22,889 nt of DNA from UBA4744 sp035282865 (GCA_035282865.1 DATEVB010000254.1:1-22889); one strand, 5' to 3'. Positions 7,879 through 14,025 are shown, numbered from the stretch's first letter. Program-made: numbers and translations. Notes: generated by a model from the letters alone, not told the origin.

Positions 7879-8259
7879 ATGAACGTTCCCGACGACAGGC
7901 GATACACCGAAGAGCATGAGTGGGTGCTGGTCGACGACGACGGGAAGGTACGAATGGGCATCACGGACTATGCCCAGGATGCGCTTGGCGACGTCGTCTA
8001 CGTGGAACTCCCGGCGGTGGGAAAGGCCGTGGCCAGAGGTGACGCCATCGCCGAGGTCGAATCCACCAAGTCGGTAGCCGATGTGTACGCCCCGGTGGCG
8101 GGCACGGTGGTGGCGATCAACGAGGCCCTGACCTCTGAACCCGAGCTTGTCAACAGCGATCCGTACGGAGCCGGTTGGTTCGCCGAGATCGACATCAGCG
8201 ATCCCACCGGTTTGGAGACACTGCTCGATTCCACCGCCTACCGCAACCTGATCGTGTGA
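7879..8259 (+). CDS. gcvH: Glycine cleavage system H protein
   Basis: A 126-residue lipoyl carrier. It has the family N-terminus (YTEEHEWV), the GITDYAQDALGD motif and the lipoylation site ESTKSVAD with Lys64. The lipoyl arm carries the aminomethyl group from P protein to T protein and is reoxidised by L protein. gcvT and the two P-protein genes lie about 4.7 kb downstream, separated from it by a block of regulators and other genes, as I remember for mycobacteria. ATG 7879 has GAGAGGA (7863-7869) upstream. Length is normal for the family. Confidence 0.95.
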   Translation: MNVPDDRRYTEEHEWVLVDDDGKVRMGITDYAQDALGDVVYVELPAVGKAVARGDAIAEVESTKSVADVYAPVAGTVVAINEALTSEPELVNSDPYGAGWFAEIDISDPTGLETLLDSTAYRNLIV

Positions 8260-8284
8260 CTCGTCCGACCTGGCCGGGGCCCAC

Positions 8285-8290
8285 TACGAT
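8285..8290 (+). promoter_or_regulatory. -10 box for a leaderless start (FHA gene)
   Basis: TACGAT is followed by 7 nt and then ATG 8298. This spacing puts transcription start at or next to the A of the ATG. It also argues against the in-frame ATG at 8289, which lies inside the box. No -35 is evident. Confidence 0.45.
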
Positions 8291-8297
8291 GTCATCT

Positions 8298-8756
8298 ATG
8301 GATTGCCCGCACTGCCACGCCGAGATCGACGACGACGTCGTGGTGTGTCCGATGTGTGGTGCCGCCGTAGAGCACGAAGCGACGGTGACCTTCGTACCCT
8401 TGTCCCCGACTTCCCATCCGGCGTTGAGCCCGGCCGAAGCAGCTCACGTGCCCGGTGTAGCCGGCTATGCGCTGGTGGTCGAGCGTGGGCCCAGGGCCGG
8501 AATGGCCTGGCTGGTCAAAGAAGGCACGACCACAGTGGGGCGTCACCCCGACAGCGATATTTTTCTCGATGACATCACGGTGTCCCGTCATCATTGCCGG
8601 TTCATCAACGATGGTCGGATGTTCGAAGTCGAAGATTCGGGTTCGACCAACGGCACGTACGTCAACGGCGAGCGGGTGGACCGGGGTGCATTGCAGCCCG
8701 GTGACGAAGTCCTCGTTGGCAAGTTCCACATGATCGTGGCGCTTGGTGATGATTGA
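8298..8756 (+). CDS. garA: GarA/OdhI-like FHA-domain regulator with N-terminal zinc ribbon
   Basis: A 152-residue protein. Residues 3-20 form a zinc ribbon (CPHC ... CPMC: Cys3, 6, 17, 20), followed by a Thr-containing linker (EATVTF, Thr29 and Thr31). A forkhead-associated domain covers about 58-150, with the phosphothreonine-binding residues of GRHPDSD (Arg82), TVSRHH (Ser96) and STNGTYVN (Asn118). The FHA part closely resembles mycobacterial GarA as I remember it, a switch that, unphosphorylated, controls 2-oxoglutarate and glutamate enzymes and is regulated by Ser/Thr kinases at an N-terminal ETTS-type motif. Position after gcvH and before ftsR matches that gene. The zinc ribbon is not part of mycobacterial GarA. 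Whether the Thr linker is a true kinase site is inference. Confidence 0.85.
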   Translation: MDCPHCHAEIDDDVVVCPMCGAAVEHEATVTFVPLSPTSHPALSPAEAAHVPGVAGYALVVERGPRAGMAWLVKEGTTTVGRHPDSDIFLDDITVSRHHCRFINDGRMFEVEDSGSTNGTYVNGERVDRGALQPGDEVLVGKFHMIVALGDD

Positions 8757-9435
8757 CGGCGTATCCATCGGTGAGGTCATCAACCTTCTCAAGGACGAGT
8801 TCCCTGATATCAGTGTGTCCAAGGTGAGGTTCCTGGAGAGTCAGGGGTTGATCGATCCGCACCGAAGTGCCTCCGGATATCGCCAGTTCTTCCCGGACGA
8901 CATCAAGCGTCTCCGGTTCATTCTCCAGCAGCAGCGCGACCACTTCCTGCCGCTCAAGGTGATCAAGTCCAAGCTGACCATGTGGGAGCGCGGCGAGGAG
9001 AATGTGATGCCGGCCCCGTCGGGACCGCCGCCGGAGAAACTGTTTGCGCCGTCAACTACGCCGCTCGGCCTGGACGAGGTGGCCCGCGCCAGCGATCTCA
9101 CCCGGCGTCAGGTCGGTGAGTTGATCGATCACGGGCTGCTCCGTCCTGGAACCGAGAACGGAGCGGAGACTTTCAGCCAGGAGGAGCTGGCTGTGGCTCG
9201 TGAGGCGCAACGTCTCCTGGCATATGGTCTTGAACCACGCCATCTGCGCTCATTGCGGTTGTCAACCGAACGCGACGCGGCGTTGCTGGAGCAATTGACG
9301 GCGCCGCTGTTGCGGAACCGGAGCCCGGACGCCCGCCACCGGGCCGGGGAGATCCTGGCCGGGTGCGCCGATGCGATCGGGAAGACACGAGTTGCCATCC
9401 TCACCGAGGAGCTTCGCCGGCTGTTGGAGTCGTGA
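8749..9435 (+). CDS. ftsR: MerR-family regulator, FtsR-like (Rv1828 type)
   Basis: A 228-residue transcription factor. Residues 5-60 form a MerR-type winged helix (ISVSKVRFLESQGLI, then SGYRQFFPDDIKRL). A second helix-turn-helix-like segment follows at about 103-150 (LGLDEVARASDLTRRQVGEL), then helical sequence. This two-domain form and the place right after garA match Rv1828 of Mycobacterium and FtsR of Corynebacterium, known to act on the cell-division gene ftsZ. It overlaps the end of the FHA gene by 8 nt. TTG 8743 and GTG 8746 also precede ATG 8749 in frame, so the exact start is uncertain. Its stop overlaps the next start by 1 nt (TGATG). Confidence 0.85.
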   Translation: MIDGVSIGEVINLLKDEFPDISVSKVRFLESQGLIDPHRSASGYRQFFPDDIKRLRFILQQQRDHFLPLKVIKSKLTMWERGEENVMPAPSGPPPEKLFAPSTTPLGLDEVARASDLTRRQVGELIDHGLLRPGTENGAETFSQEELAVAREAQRLLAYGLEPRHLRSLRLSTERDAALLEQLTAPLLRNRSPDARHRAGEILAGCADAIGKTRVAILTEELRRLLES

Positions 9436-10607
9436 TGGTACGCCGTGTGGCACTCCTGGCGCTGGCGGTGGCCCTCATCACCGGTGTTGTCTTCCCGGTG
9501 GGGGCGAGCGTCGCAACCACGGCCGCCATCCAGCTGCCGCCGGTGCCAGTCGAAGGCCTGTTCACCGGGTCGCCACCCGAGGTCACCGCCCAAACCTGGA
9601 TCCTCTACGACGCCACCTTCGATCGAGTGCTGGCCGAGAAGGACGCAGACCAGCGGCGGGCAATCGCATCGACAACCAAGATGATGACAGCCTTGCTGGC
9701 CGTCCGGCATGGATCAAGGTACGCGCGGGTCACCATCAGCGATGAGGCTCCGGAGGCAGGGGAAGCCGAGATCGACCTCGAGGCAGGCGAGGTGTGGACC
9801 GTCGAAGAGCTCCTGTACGCCATGCTCCTCGAGTCTGCCAACGACGCCGCCCTTGCTGTGGCCGAGCACGTGGGCGGCACCGTCGCCGGGTTCGTCAAAC
9901 TCATGAACGACGAAGCGGCCAAGTTGGGCATGGACGACACGAGCTTTGACAACCCGCACGGACTCGATGCCGCCAACCATTTCAGCTCGGCTCGGGATCT
10001 GTTGACGTTGGCACAGGCGATGATGGCGGTGGACGAGCTGGCCACGATCGCGGGAACCCGGGAAGCCCCGCTGCCTCCCACTCCGAAGGGCGAAGAGCGC
10101 ATTGCCCACACCACCAATCGCTTGCTATACGACTATCCGGGAGCGAACGGAGTGAAGACGGGCTACACCGACGACGCCGGGTGGACCCTCGTAGCGTCGG
10201 CCGAACGAGACGGGCGTCTCCTGTACGCGGTAGTGATGGGATCGTCGACCCTCGAAGAGCGGTTTGCCGATGCGGCTGCGCTGCTCGACTATGGATTCTC
10301 CGAGTTCGGCGTGGTCGAGGTCATCGTCGCCGGGGTCGACTACGCAAGGCAAAGATTGCCCGACGACACCCCCGAGGAGGCAGTGGCCATCGAAGCATTC
10401 TCGATCTTCGCCAACCGCGAGGACGCCGAGCAGATCAGATTGACGCCGGCCTTCAACGACGATGGGGCGGTAGTGGTAGCCACGATGGGCGACGAAGAGT
10501 TGGCGCGGGTACCCCTCGAGGCATCGTCCTCCCTGAGCCTGCCGGAACTGGCCGATGCCTTTGCATGGGCCAGCAACTATTGGGACTGGCTGTTCGGCAA
10601 TGAATGA
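9435..10607 (+). CDS. dacF: D-alanyl-D-alanine carboxypeptidase (class C-type low-molecular-weight PBP)
   Basis: A 390-residue exported serine peptidase of the S11 family. It has an N-terminal signal sequence (hydrophobic core about residues 5-25) and the three penicillin-binding motifs: S79-T-T-K82, S134-A-N136 and K241-T-G243. Such enzymes remove the last D-Ala of peptidoglycan stem peptides and so limit cross-linking. After the catalytic domain there is a C-terminal beta-rich region of about 80 residues. No clear membrane anchor is seen at the end, which closes with WASNYWDWLFGNE, possibly an amphipathic anchor. ATG 9435 overlaps the ftsR stop and has GGAG (9426-9429) 5 nt upstream. The pairing with ftsR suggests shared control of growth and division. 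Confidence 0.9.
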   Translation: MVRRVALLALAVALITGVVFPVGASVATTAAIQLPPVPVEGLFTGSPPEVTAQTWILYDATFDRVLAEKDADQRRAIASTTKMMTALLAVRHGSRYARVTISDEAPEAGEAEIDLEAGEVWTVEELLYAMLLESANDAALAVAEHVGGTVAGFVKLMNDEAAKLGMDDTSFDNPHGLDAANHFSSARDLLTLAQAMMAVDELATIAGTREAPLPPTPKGEERIAHTTNRLLYDYPGANGVKTGYTDDAGWTLVASAERDGRLLYAVVMGSSTLEERFADAAALLDYGFSEFGVVEVIVAGVDYARQRLPDDTPEEAVAIEAFSIFANREDAEQIRLTPAFNDDGAVVVATMGDEELARVPLEASSSLSLPELADAFAWASNYWDWLFGNE

Positions 10608-10646
10608 CCAGACGGGCAGGGAAAGCGACCAGGGAGTGGCTGGGAA

Positions 10647-11240
10647 GTGACCGGCAACAACCCGCCCTTCGTTGAGGTCATCCCTGCCGAGGCGCTGGCC
10701 TCTCGAGCACGGGAACTGGGAACCCAGCTCACCGAAGAGTACCGGAACCGGGAACCGGTCTTCGTCGGTGTATTGCAGGGGTCCCTGCCGTTTCTCAGCG
10801 ATCTCGTCCGGCAGGTCAAGGTCAGTCTGGACGTGGACTTCCTCGCACTCAGCCGGTTTGGGGAAGGTGGCAAGGTCCGTATCGCCATGGACACCGAGAT
10901 CTCGCTGGAAGGGCGCGATGTGGTGGTCGTTGAGGACATTGTCGATACCGGCCTCACGCTGTCCTATCTTCGCCGGTTGCTGGAAACCAGGGATGTGGCC
11001 AGTCTGGCGACGGTGACGTTGCTGGACAAAGCGCCGCGGCGGATCGTTGACGTGCCACTCGAATACCGGGGTTTCGAGGTCGGGGACGAGTTCTTGCTCG
11101 GCTACGGGTTGGACTGGGAAGGCAAGTACCGGAACCTTCGGTCGATCTGGGTGGTTCTTGATCTGGCAGCCTTCCAGTCCTATCCCGCTTCCTTGGGCGA
11201 GAGGGTGTTCTCTGCTGGCGGTGATAATCTGGTCGTATGA
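10647..11240 (+). CDS. hpt: Hypoxanthine (purine) phosphoribosyltransferase
   Basis: A 197-residue type I phosphoribosyltransferase of purine salvage, making IMP or GMP from the free base and PRPP. Diagnostic features are GVLQGS (41-46), the PRPP-binding motif VVVVEDIVDTGLT (92-104), LLDKAPRR (125-132) and the base-binding end GDEFLLGYGLDWEGKYRNL (146-164). The flexible loop before the PRPP motif reads SRFGEGGKVRIAMD, slightly shorter than the usual SSYG... loop and without the common KD pair. A C-terminal tail of about 25 residues follows the domain. GTG 10647 has AGGGAG (10631-10636) 10 nt upstream. The stop overlaps the next ATG as ATGA. Confidence 0.88.
   Translation: MTGNNPPFVEVIPAEALASRARELGTQLTEEYRNREPVFVGVLQGSLPFLSDLVRQVKVSLDVDFLALSRFGEGGKVRIAMDTEISLEGRDVVVVEDIVDTGLTLSYLRRLLETRDVASLATVTLLDKAPRRIVDVPLEYRGFEVGDEFLLGYGLDWEGKYRNLRSIWVVLDLAAFQSYPASLGERVFSAGGDNLVV
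11225..11230 (+). promoter_or_regulatory. -10 box for a leaderless start (DUF151 gene)
   Basis: TAATCT is followed by exactly 6 nt and ATG 11237. The gene could thus be expressed from its own leaderless transcript as well as by coupling to hpt through the ATGA overlap. The box lies inside the end of hpt. Confidence 0.45.
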
Positions 11241-11758
11241 GCGACCCAGGGCGCCCGAAGACCCAAGGTATCCCGATGGAGCTGATCGGGGTTCGGATCG
11301 AGTTGCCGACCAACCAGCCCATTGTGTTGCTTCGGGAAACGGATGGTTCCCGCTATCTGCCGATCTGGATTGGCGCCGTCGAAGCGACCGCCATCGCCTA
11401 TGCGCTCGAAGGTGTCGTACCACAACGACCTCTGACCCACGACCTTCTCAAGACGGTCTCCGAGTCTCTGGGGGCGAGCGTCGTCCGCGTGGTCGTGACC
11501 GAGCTACGTGACAGCGTGTATTACGCGGATCTGGTGCTGGCCAGGGGGGACGACGAAGTCACCGTGTCATCTCGCCCCTCCGACGCCATAGCCCTGGCCG
11601 CCCGGATGGGGGCACCGCTGTTTGCCTCGCCGCAGGTCCTGGAGGACGCCGGAATCGAGATACGTGACGAGGATGAAGAAGCCGAGATAGAGAAGTTCCG
11701 GGAGTTCCTCGACGACATCACTCCGGGAGACTTCGAGGTCGGCGAGTCTCCGAGCTGA
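11237..11758 (+). CDS. Bifunctional nuclease family protein (DUF151)
   Basis: A 173-residue cytoplasmic protein with the DUF151 core: MELIGVRIELPTNQPIVLL (14-32), YLPIWIGAVEATAIA (40-54), HDLLKTVSESLGASV, and the DAIALAARMGAPLFAS segment, then an acidic tail. Plant and bacterial members have been reported to have DNase and RNase activity; the function in actinobacteria is not settled. In Mycobacterium the homologue (Rv1829) lies between the two MerR genes; here dacF and hpt are also in that gap. ATG 11237 is preferred because of the leaderless -10 box and the ATGA overlap. ATG 11276 at the start of the conserved core is an alternative. Confidence 0.85.
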   Translation: MSDPGRPKTQGIPMELIGVRIELPTNQPIVLLRETDGSRYLPIWIGAVEATAIAYALEGVVPQRPLTHDLLKTVSESLGASVVRVVVTELRDSVYYADLVLARGDDEVTVSSRPSDAIALAARMGAPLFASPQVLEDAGIEIRDEDEEAEIEKFREFLDDITPGDFEVGESPS

Positions 11759-11778
11759 TAAAGGGCGTCAGGTCGAGA

Positions 11779-11808
11779 AGCTCACCAACCTCGTCGGCGA
11801 GGCGAGCT
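11779..11808 (+). terminator. Hairpin after the DUF151 gene
   Basis: AGCTC (11779-11783) pairs with GAGCT (11804-11808). Inside this, CCTCG (11789-11793) pairs with CGAGG (11798-11802) around a TCGG loop. No T-run follows. It lies 20 nt after the DUF151 stop and before the promoter of the next gene, so it probably marks the end of the hpt-DUF151 transcript. Confidence 0.45.
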
Positions 11809-11828
11809 GAACAAACACAGCGCCTAGG

Positions 11829-11837
11829 TTATCCACA
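11829..11837 (+). promoter_or_regulatory. Perfect DnaA box upstream of the second MerR gene
   Basis: TTATCCACA is an exact match to the consensus DnaA-binding box. It ends 7 nt before the -35 hexamer of the MerR gene promoter. Only one box is seen and there is no AT-rich unwinding region, so it is better read as a DnaA regulatory site than as an origin. Confidence 0.5.
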
Positions 11838-11844
11838 GATACTG

Positions 11845-11874
11845 TTGACAACCCCGCGCCGATCTGGGTAGGTT
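11845..11874 (+). promoter_or_regulatory. Promoter P1 of the second MerR gene
   Basis: A perfect -35 TTGACA (11845-11850) and -10 TAGGTT (11869-11874) are spaced by 18 nt. Transcription would start near 11881, giving a leader of about 48 nt with the ribosome site GAGGAG (11917-11922). Confidence 0.6.
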
Positions 11875-11903
11875 GTGGTTCCGTAATTACGAGCGTGTAA
11901 GCT
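11873..11903 (+). promoter_or_regulatory. Possible MerR-type promoter P2 with palindromic operator
   Basis: TTGTGG (11873-11878) and TAAGCT (11898-11903) are 19 nt apart, the over-long spacing typical of MerR-controlled promoters. The spacer contains the perfect 10-bp palindrome CGTAATTACG (11882-11891). This fits autoregulation by the MerR protein encoded directly downstream, but the palindrome is short. Confidence 0.4.
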
Positions 11904-11928
11904 GGGACGGCTAACAGAGGAGCACCGA

Positions 11929-12411
11929 GTGACCGACAGTGGATATCGAGCCCCACAAGTGTGCAATTTAGTTGGCATCACGTACCGCCAGCTCGACTAT
12001 TGGGCGCGCACAGGATTGCTGCGGCCTTCGATCCAGAGTGCCAAGGGTTCGGGATCACAACGCCGGTACTCCTTCACGGATGTTGTGCAGCTGAAAGTCA
12101 TCAAGCGACTGCTCGACGCCGGGATGAGCCTCAAGAAGATCCGTCAAGCGATGGACATCCTGGTTCGCCAACTGCAGAGCGATCAGCCGTTGGTCGACGT
12201 CACGCTCCTTTCGGACGGGCAGACCATCTACGCTGCGCATAGCGCCGATGAGGTCGTCGACGTGTTCCGGCGCGGCCAGGGCGTATTCGGGATCGCAGTC
12301 GGTCCGGTGCAAGCGGAACTCGAAGGTCAACTTCACCAGTTGTTCCCCGAACTGGAAGCGACCGGTGCGCAGGCAGCAGTCGCGGCGGCCGGGGAGGTTG
12401 GGGCGATCTGA
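11929..12411 (+). CDS. MerR-family regulator, Rv1830/ResR-like
   Basis: A 160-residue transcription factor. Residues 6-75 form a MerR winged helix (YRAPQVCNLVGITYRQLDYW, then SGSQRRYSFTDVVQLKVIKRLL and AGMSLKKIRQAM). A short helical linker and a C-terminal domain of about 65 residues follow, with no Cys-rich metal-binding end. By form and position (after the DUF151 nuclease) it matches Rv1830, which has been called ResR/McdR in Mycobacterium and linked to growth and antibiotic resilience. GTG 11929 has GAGGAG 6 nt upstream. The control region contains a DnaA box, a strong promoter and a palindrome. Its stop overlaps the CTG start of the next gene (CTGA). Confidence 0.85.
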   Translation: MTDSGYRAPQVCNLVGITYRQLDYWARTGLLRPSIQSAKGSGSQRRYSFTDVVQLKVIKRLLDAGMSLKKIRQAMDILVRQLQSDQPLVDVTLLSDGQTIYAAHSADEVVDVFRRGQGVFGIAVGPVQAELEGQLHQLFPELEATGAQAAVAAAGEVGAI

Positions 12412-12863
12412 CCACCTACGACGTATTCGAGGCCGGCCCGGCAGACGTCACTGAGTTTGCCCATAACAGTGAACGTCAATTCGCTCGACTTCTCGACTTC
12501 TATGGAATCGAGTGGACCTATGAGCCGCGCGCCTTCCCGATCGCCTGGGACGAAGAAGGGAAGCCGTCCCGGTTCTTCACACCGGATTTCTACCTCCCGG
12601 GCGACGACCTCTTCATCGAAATCACCACGATGAATCAGAAGCTGGTCACCAAGAAGAACCGGAAGGTTCGTCGGCTGAAAGAGCTCTACCCCGACGTCAA
12701 CTGCAAAGTCTTCTATCAGCGTGACTACCTCCAACTGCTGGTCAAGTACGGGCTCGAAGAACCCGACCACATGGACGAGGTACCGGCCCCGACCAGGATC
12801 CCCGGGCCACCCCAGGTGACGAGGATCCCCAACGAGCCGATGGGTGGCCAGGCGGCCGGATAA
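12408..12863 (+). CDS. Putative PD-(D/E)XK nuclease-fold protein, probable CTG start
   Basis: A 151-residue protein with no ATG, GTG or TTG between the previous in-frame stop (12240-12242) and codon ATG 12630, which lies past the conserved core. CTG 12408 is the likely start: it overlaps the MerR stop as CTGA and has GGAGG (12393-12397) 10 nt upstream. The sequence has the order of a PD-(D/E)XK nuclease: Glu22 in a helix (NSERQFARLLDFYGI), YEPRAFPI (38-45), FTPDFYLP with Pro59-Asp60, then IEITT with Glu71. The expected Lys is Thr73; Lys78, Lys82 and Lys83 in the next helix (KKNRKVRRLKELYP) could replace it. The last 30 residues are Pro-rich and probably disordered. Activity is unproven. Confidence 0.7.
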   Translation: MTTYDVFEAGPADVTEFAHNSERQFARLLDFYGIEWTYEPRAFPIAWDEEGKPSRFFTPDFYLPGDDLFIEITTMNQKLVTKKNRKVRRLKELYPDVNCKVFYQRDYLQLLVKYGLEEPDHMDEVPAPTRIPGPPQVTRIPNEPMGGQAAG

Positions 12864-12924
12864 GGGTCTCAACGGCCCTAGCCACCCTGCCATTCTCCCT
12901 GAGGGTGTGGGCGCCCTGTGCGTC

Positions 12925-12930
12925 TAGTCT
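12925..12930 (+). promoter_or_regulatory. Possible -10 box of the gcvT operon
   Basis: TAGTCT lies about 40 nt before the gcvT ATG. Transcription from near 12937 would give a leader of about 34 nt that contains the alternative hairpins described next. No strong -35 was found. Confidence 0.35.
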
Positions 12931-12935
12931 GCGAA

Positions 12936-12962
12936 GGAGATGAGTCTCCCTGCGGAGAGGAG
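12936..12962 (+). promoter_or_regulatory. gcvT leader with two competing hairpins over the ribosome site
   Basis: TCTCC (12945-12949) can pair with GGAGA upstream (12936-12940, TGAG loop) or with GGAGA downstream (12954-12958, CTGC loop). The downstream copy is part of the ribosome site GGAGAGGAG (12954-12962). The first pairing would leave the site free, the second would hide it. The stems are only 5 bp, so this is a candidate for translation control rather than a proven switch. Confidence 0.35.
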
Positions 12963-12970
12963 TGACCCTG

Positions 12971-14023
12971 ATGGCCCAATCCCCCCTCTATGACGAACAC
13001 GTTCGTCTTGGGGCGAGGTTTGTGGACTTCGCCGGCTGGGAGATGCCGGTTCAGTATGAGGGCGTCCTGGTCGAGCACGAGGCAGTGAGGGCTGCGGCCG
13101 GGGTCTTCGATGTGTCCCACCTGGGCCGGTTCCGCTTGGAGGGACCGGGGAGTACGGAGCTCTTGCGCACATTGCTCTGCAACGATGTCACCGTTATAGA
13201 ACCGGGCCGGGCCCAGTACACAATGGCCCTGAACGAATCCGGTGGGGTCGAGGATGACATCATCGTCTGGAGATGGGAAGACGAGCGTTACTGGGTGGTG
13301 CCCAACGGGGCCAATGACGACAAGGTGCGGGCTTCGTTTGTCGCGGCGGCAACCGCGGGAGTCACGATCGAAAACCTGCGGGAAACGACGGGTCTGATCG
13401 CCGTCCAGGGACCCGATGCCCCGGTTGCCATCGAAGCGGTGCTGGGACGGCGGCCGGGCCGATTTCGGCTCTTTGAGTGCGAGTATGCCGGTTACCCGGT
13501 GTGGGTTGCAGGCACCGGCTACACCGGCGAGCGGGGTGGAGAGATTGCCGCACCCGCCGAAGCGGTGGCGGGCCTGTTCGGCGCGTTTCGGGAGGCGGGT
13601 GTGACCCCGGCCGGTCTTGGCTGTCGGGACACGTTGCGGTTGGAGATGGGGTACCCGCTCTGGGGGCAGGATCTGGATCCTGCAACCACTCCGCTCGAGG
13701 CCGGTCTCGGTTGGGTCGTCAACTGGGATCACGAGTTCGTCGGAAAACCCGCCCTGGAACGTCAAAGGGACGGAGCTGTCTCGAAGCAGCTGGTCGGATT
13801 CGCGATGAAAGGGCGCCAGATTGCCCGCCACGGATACCCGCTCCGGGCGGGGGAGGCGACCGGAACGGTCACCAGCGGCAATTTCAGCCCCACCCTCAAG
13901 CGAGGTATCGGCTTGGGCTATCTCCAACCGCCACCACCATCTGAGGGTCAAGTAGAGGTTGAGGTTCGAGGTGCATGGCTGCCCGTCGAGCGACACACCC
14001 CGCCGTTCATCGAGAGGACGTGA
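12971..14023 (+). CDS. gcvT: Glycine cleavage system T protein (aminomethyltransferase)
   Basis: A 350-residue folate enzyme that takes the aminomethyl group from lipoyl-H protein, releases ammonia and forms methylene-tetrahydrofolate. Family features are LYDEHVRLGARFVDFAGWEMPVQY near the start (here LGARFVDFAGWEMPVQY, 13-29), GVFDVSHLG (44-52), the active-site region SGGVEDDIIVW (90-100, Asp95-Asp96), GYTGERGGEI, and RLEMGYPLWGQD. A C-terminal barrel ends at EVRGAWLPVERHTPPF. ATG 12971 lies 8 nt after the ribosome site GAGGAG (12957-12962); GTG 12962 is in frame but overlaps that site. The stop overlaps GTG 14020, just before the likely start of the next gene. First gene of the gcvT-gcvPA-gcvPB operon. 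Confidence 0.95.
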   Translation: MAQSPLYDEHVRLGARFVDFAGWEMPVQYEGVLVEHEAVRAAAGVFDVSHLGRFRLEGPGSTELLRTLLCNDVTVIEPGRAQYTMALNESGGVEDDIIVWRWEDERYWVVPNGANDDKVRASFVAAATAGVTIENLRETTGLIAVQGPDAPVAIEAVLGRRPGRFRLFECEYAGYPVWVAGTGYTGERGGEIAAPAEAVAGLFGAFREAGVTPAGLGCRDTLRLEMGYPLWGQDLDPATTPLEAGLGWVVNWDHEFVGKPALERQRDGAVSKQLVGFAMKGRQIARHGYPLRAGEATGTVTSGNFSPTLKRGIGLGYLQPPPPSEGQVEVEVRGAWLPVERHTPPFIERT

Positions 14024-14025
14024 AC

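Noticed and set aside
8289..8297. ATG 8289 as start of the FHA protein
   Set aside because: It is in frame, but lies within the TACGAT -10 box; ATG 8298 is at leaderless distance and loses only three residues.
10125..11423. Long minus-strand open frame of 432 codons opposite dacF, hpt and DUF151
   Set aside because: It lies antisense to three genes with clear family motifs. Long antisense frames are common in high-G+C DNA and this one has no domain-like pattern.
11829..11903. Origin of replication
   Set aside because: There is one perfect DnaA box only, no cluster, no AT-rich unwinding region, and no dnaA or dnaN nearby.
12883..12907. CACCCT/AGGGTG inverted repeat after the nuclease-like gene
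   Set aside because: The stem is 6 bp with a 13-nt loop and no T-run, too weak to call a terminator.
12864..12970. Glycine riboswitch before gcvT
   Set aside because: The leader from the likely start point is only about 34 nt, and the conserved glycine-aptamer blocks are absent in the whole gap.
12878..13996. Long minus-strand open frame opposite gcvT
   Set aside because: It is antisense to an unmistakable gcvT; its composition is Arg/Pro/Gly/His-rich without any motif.
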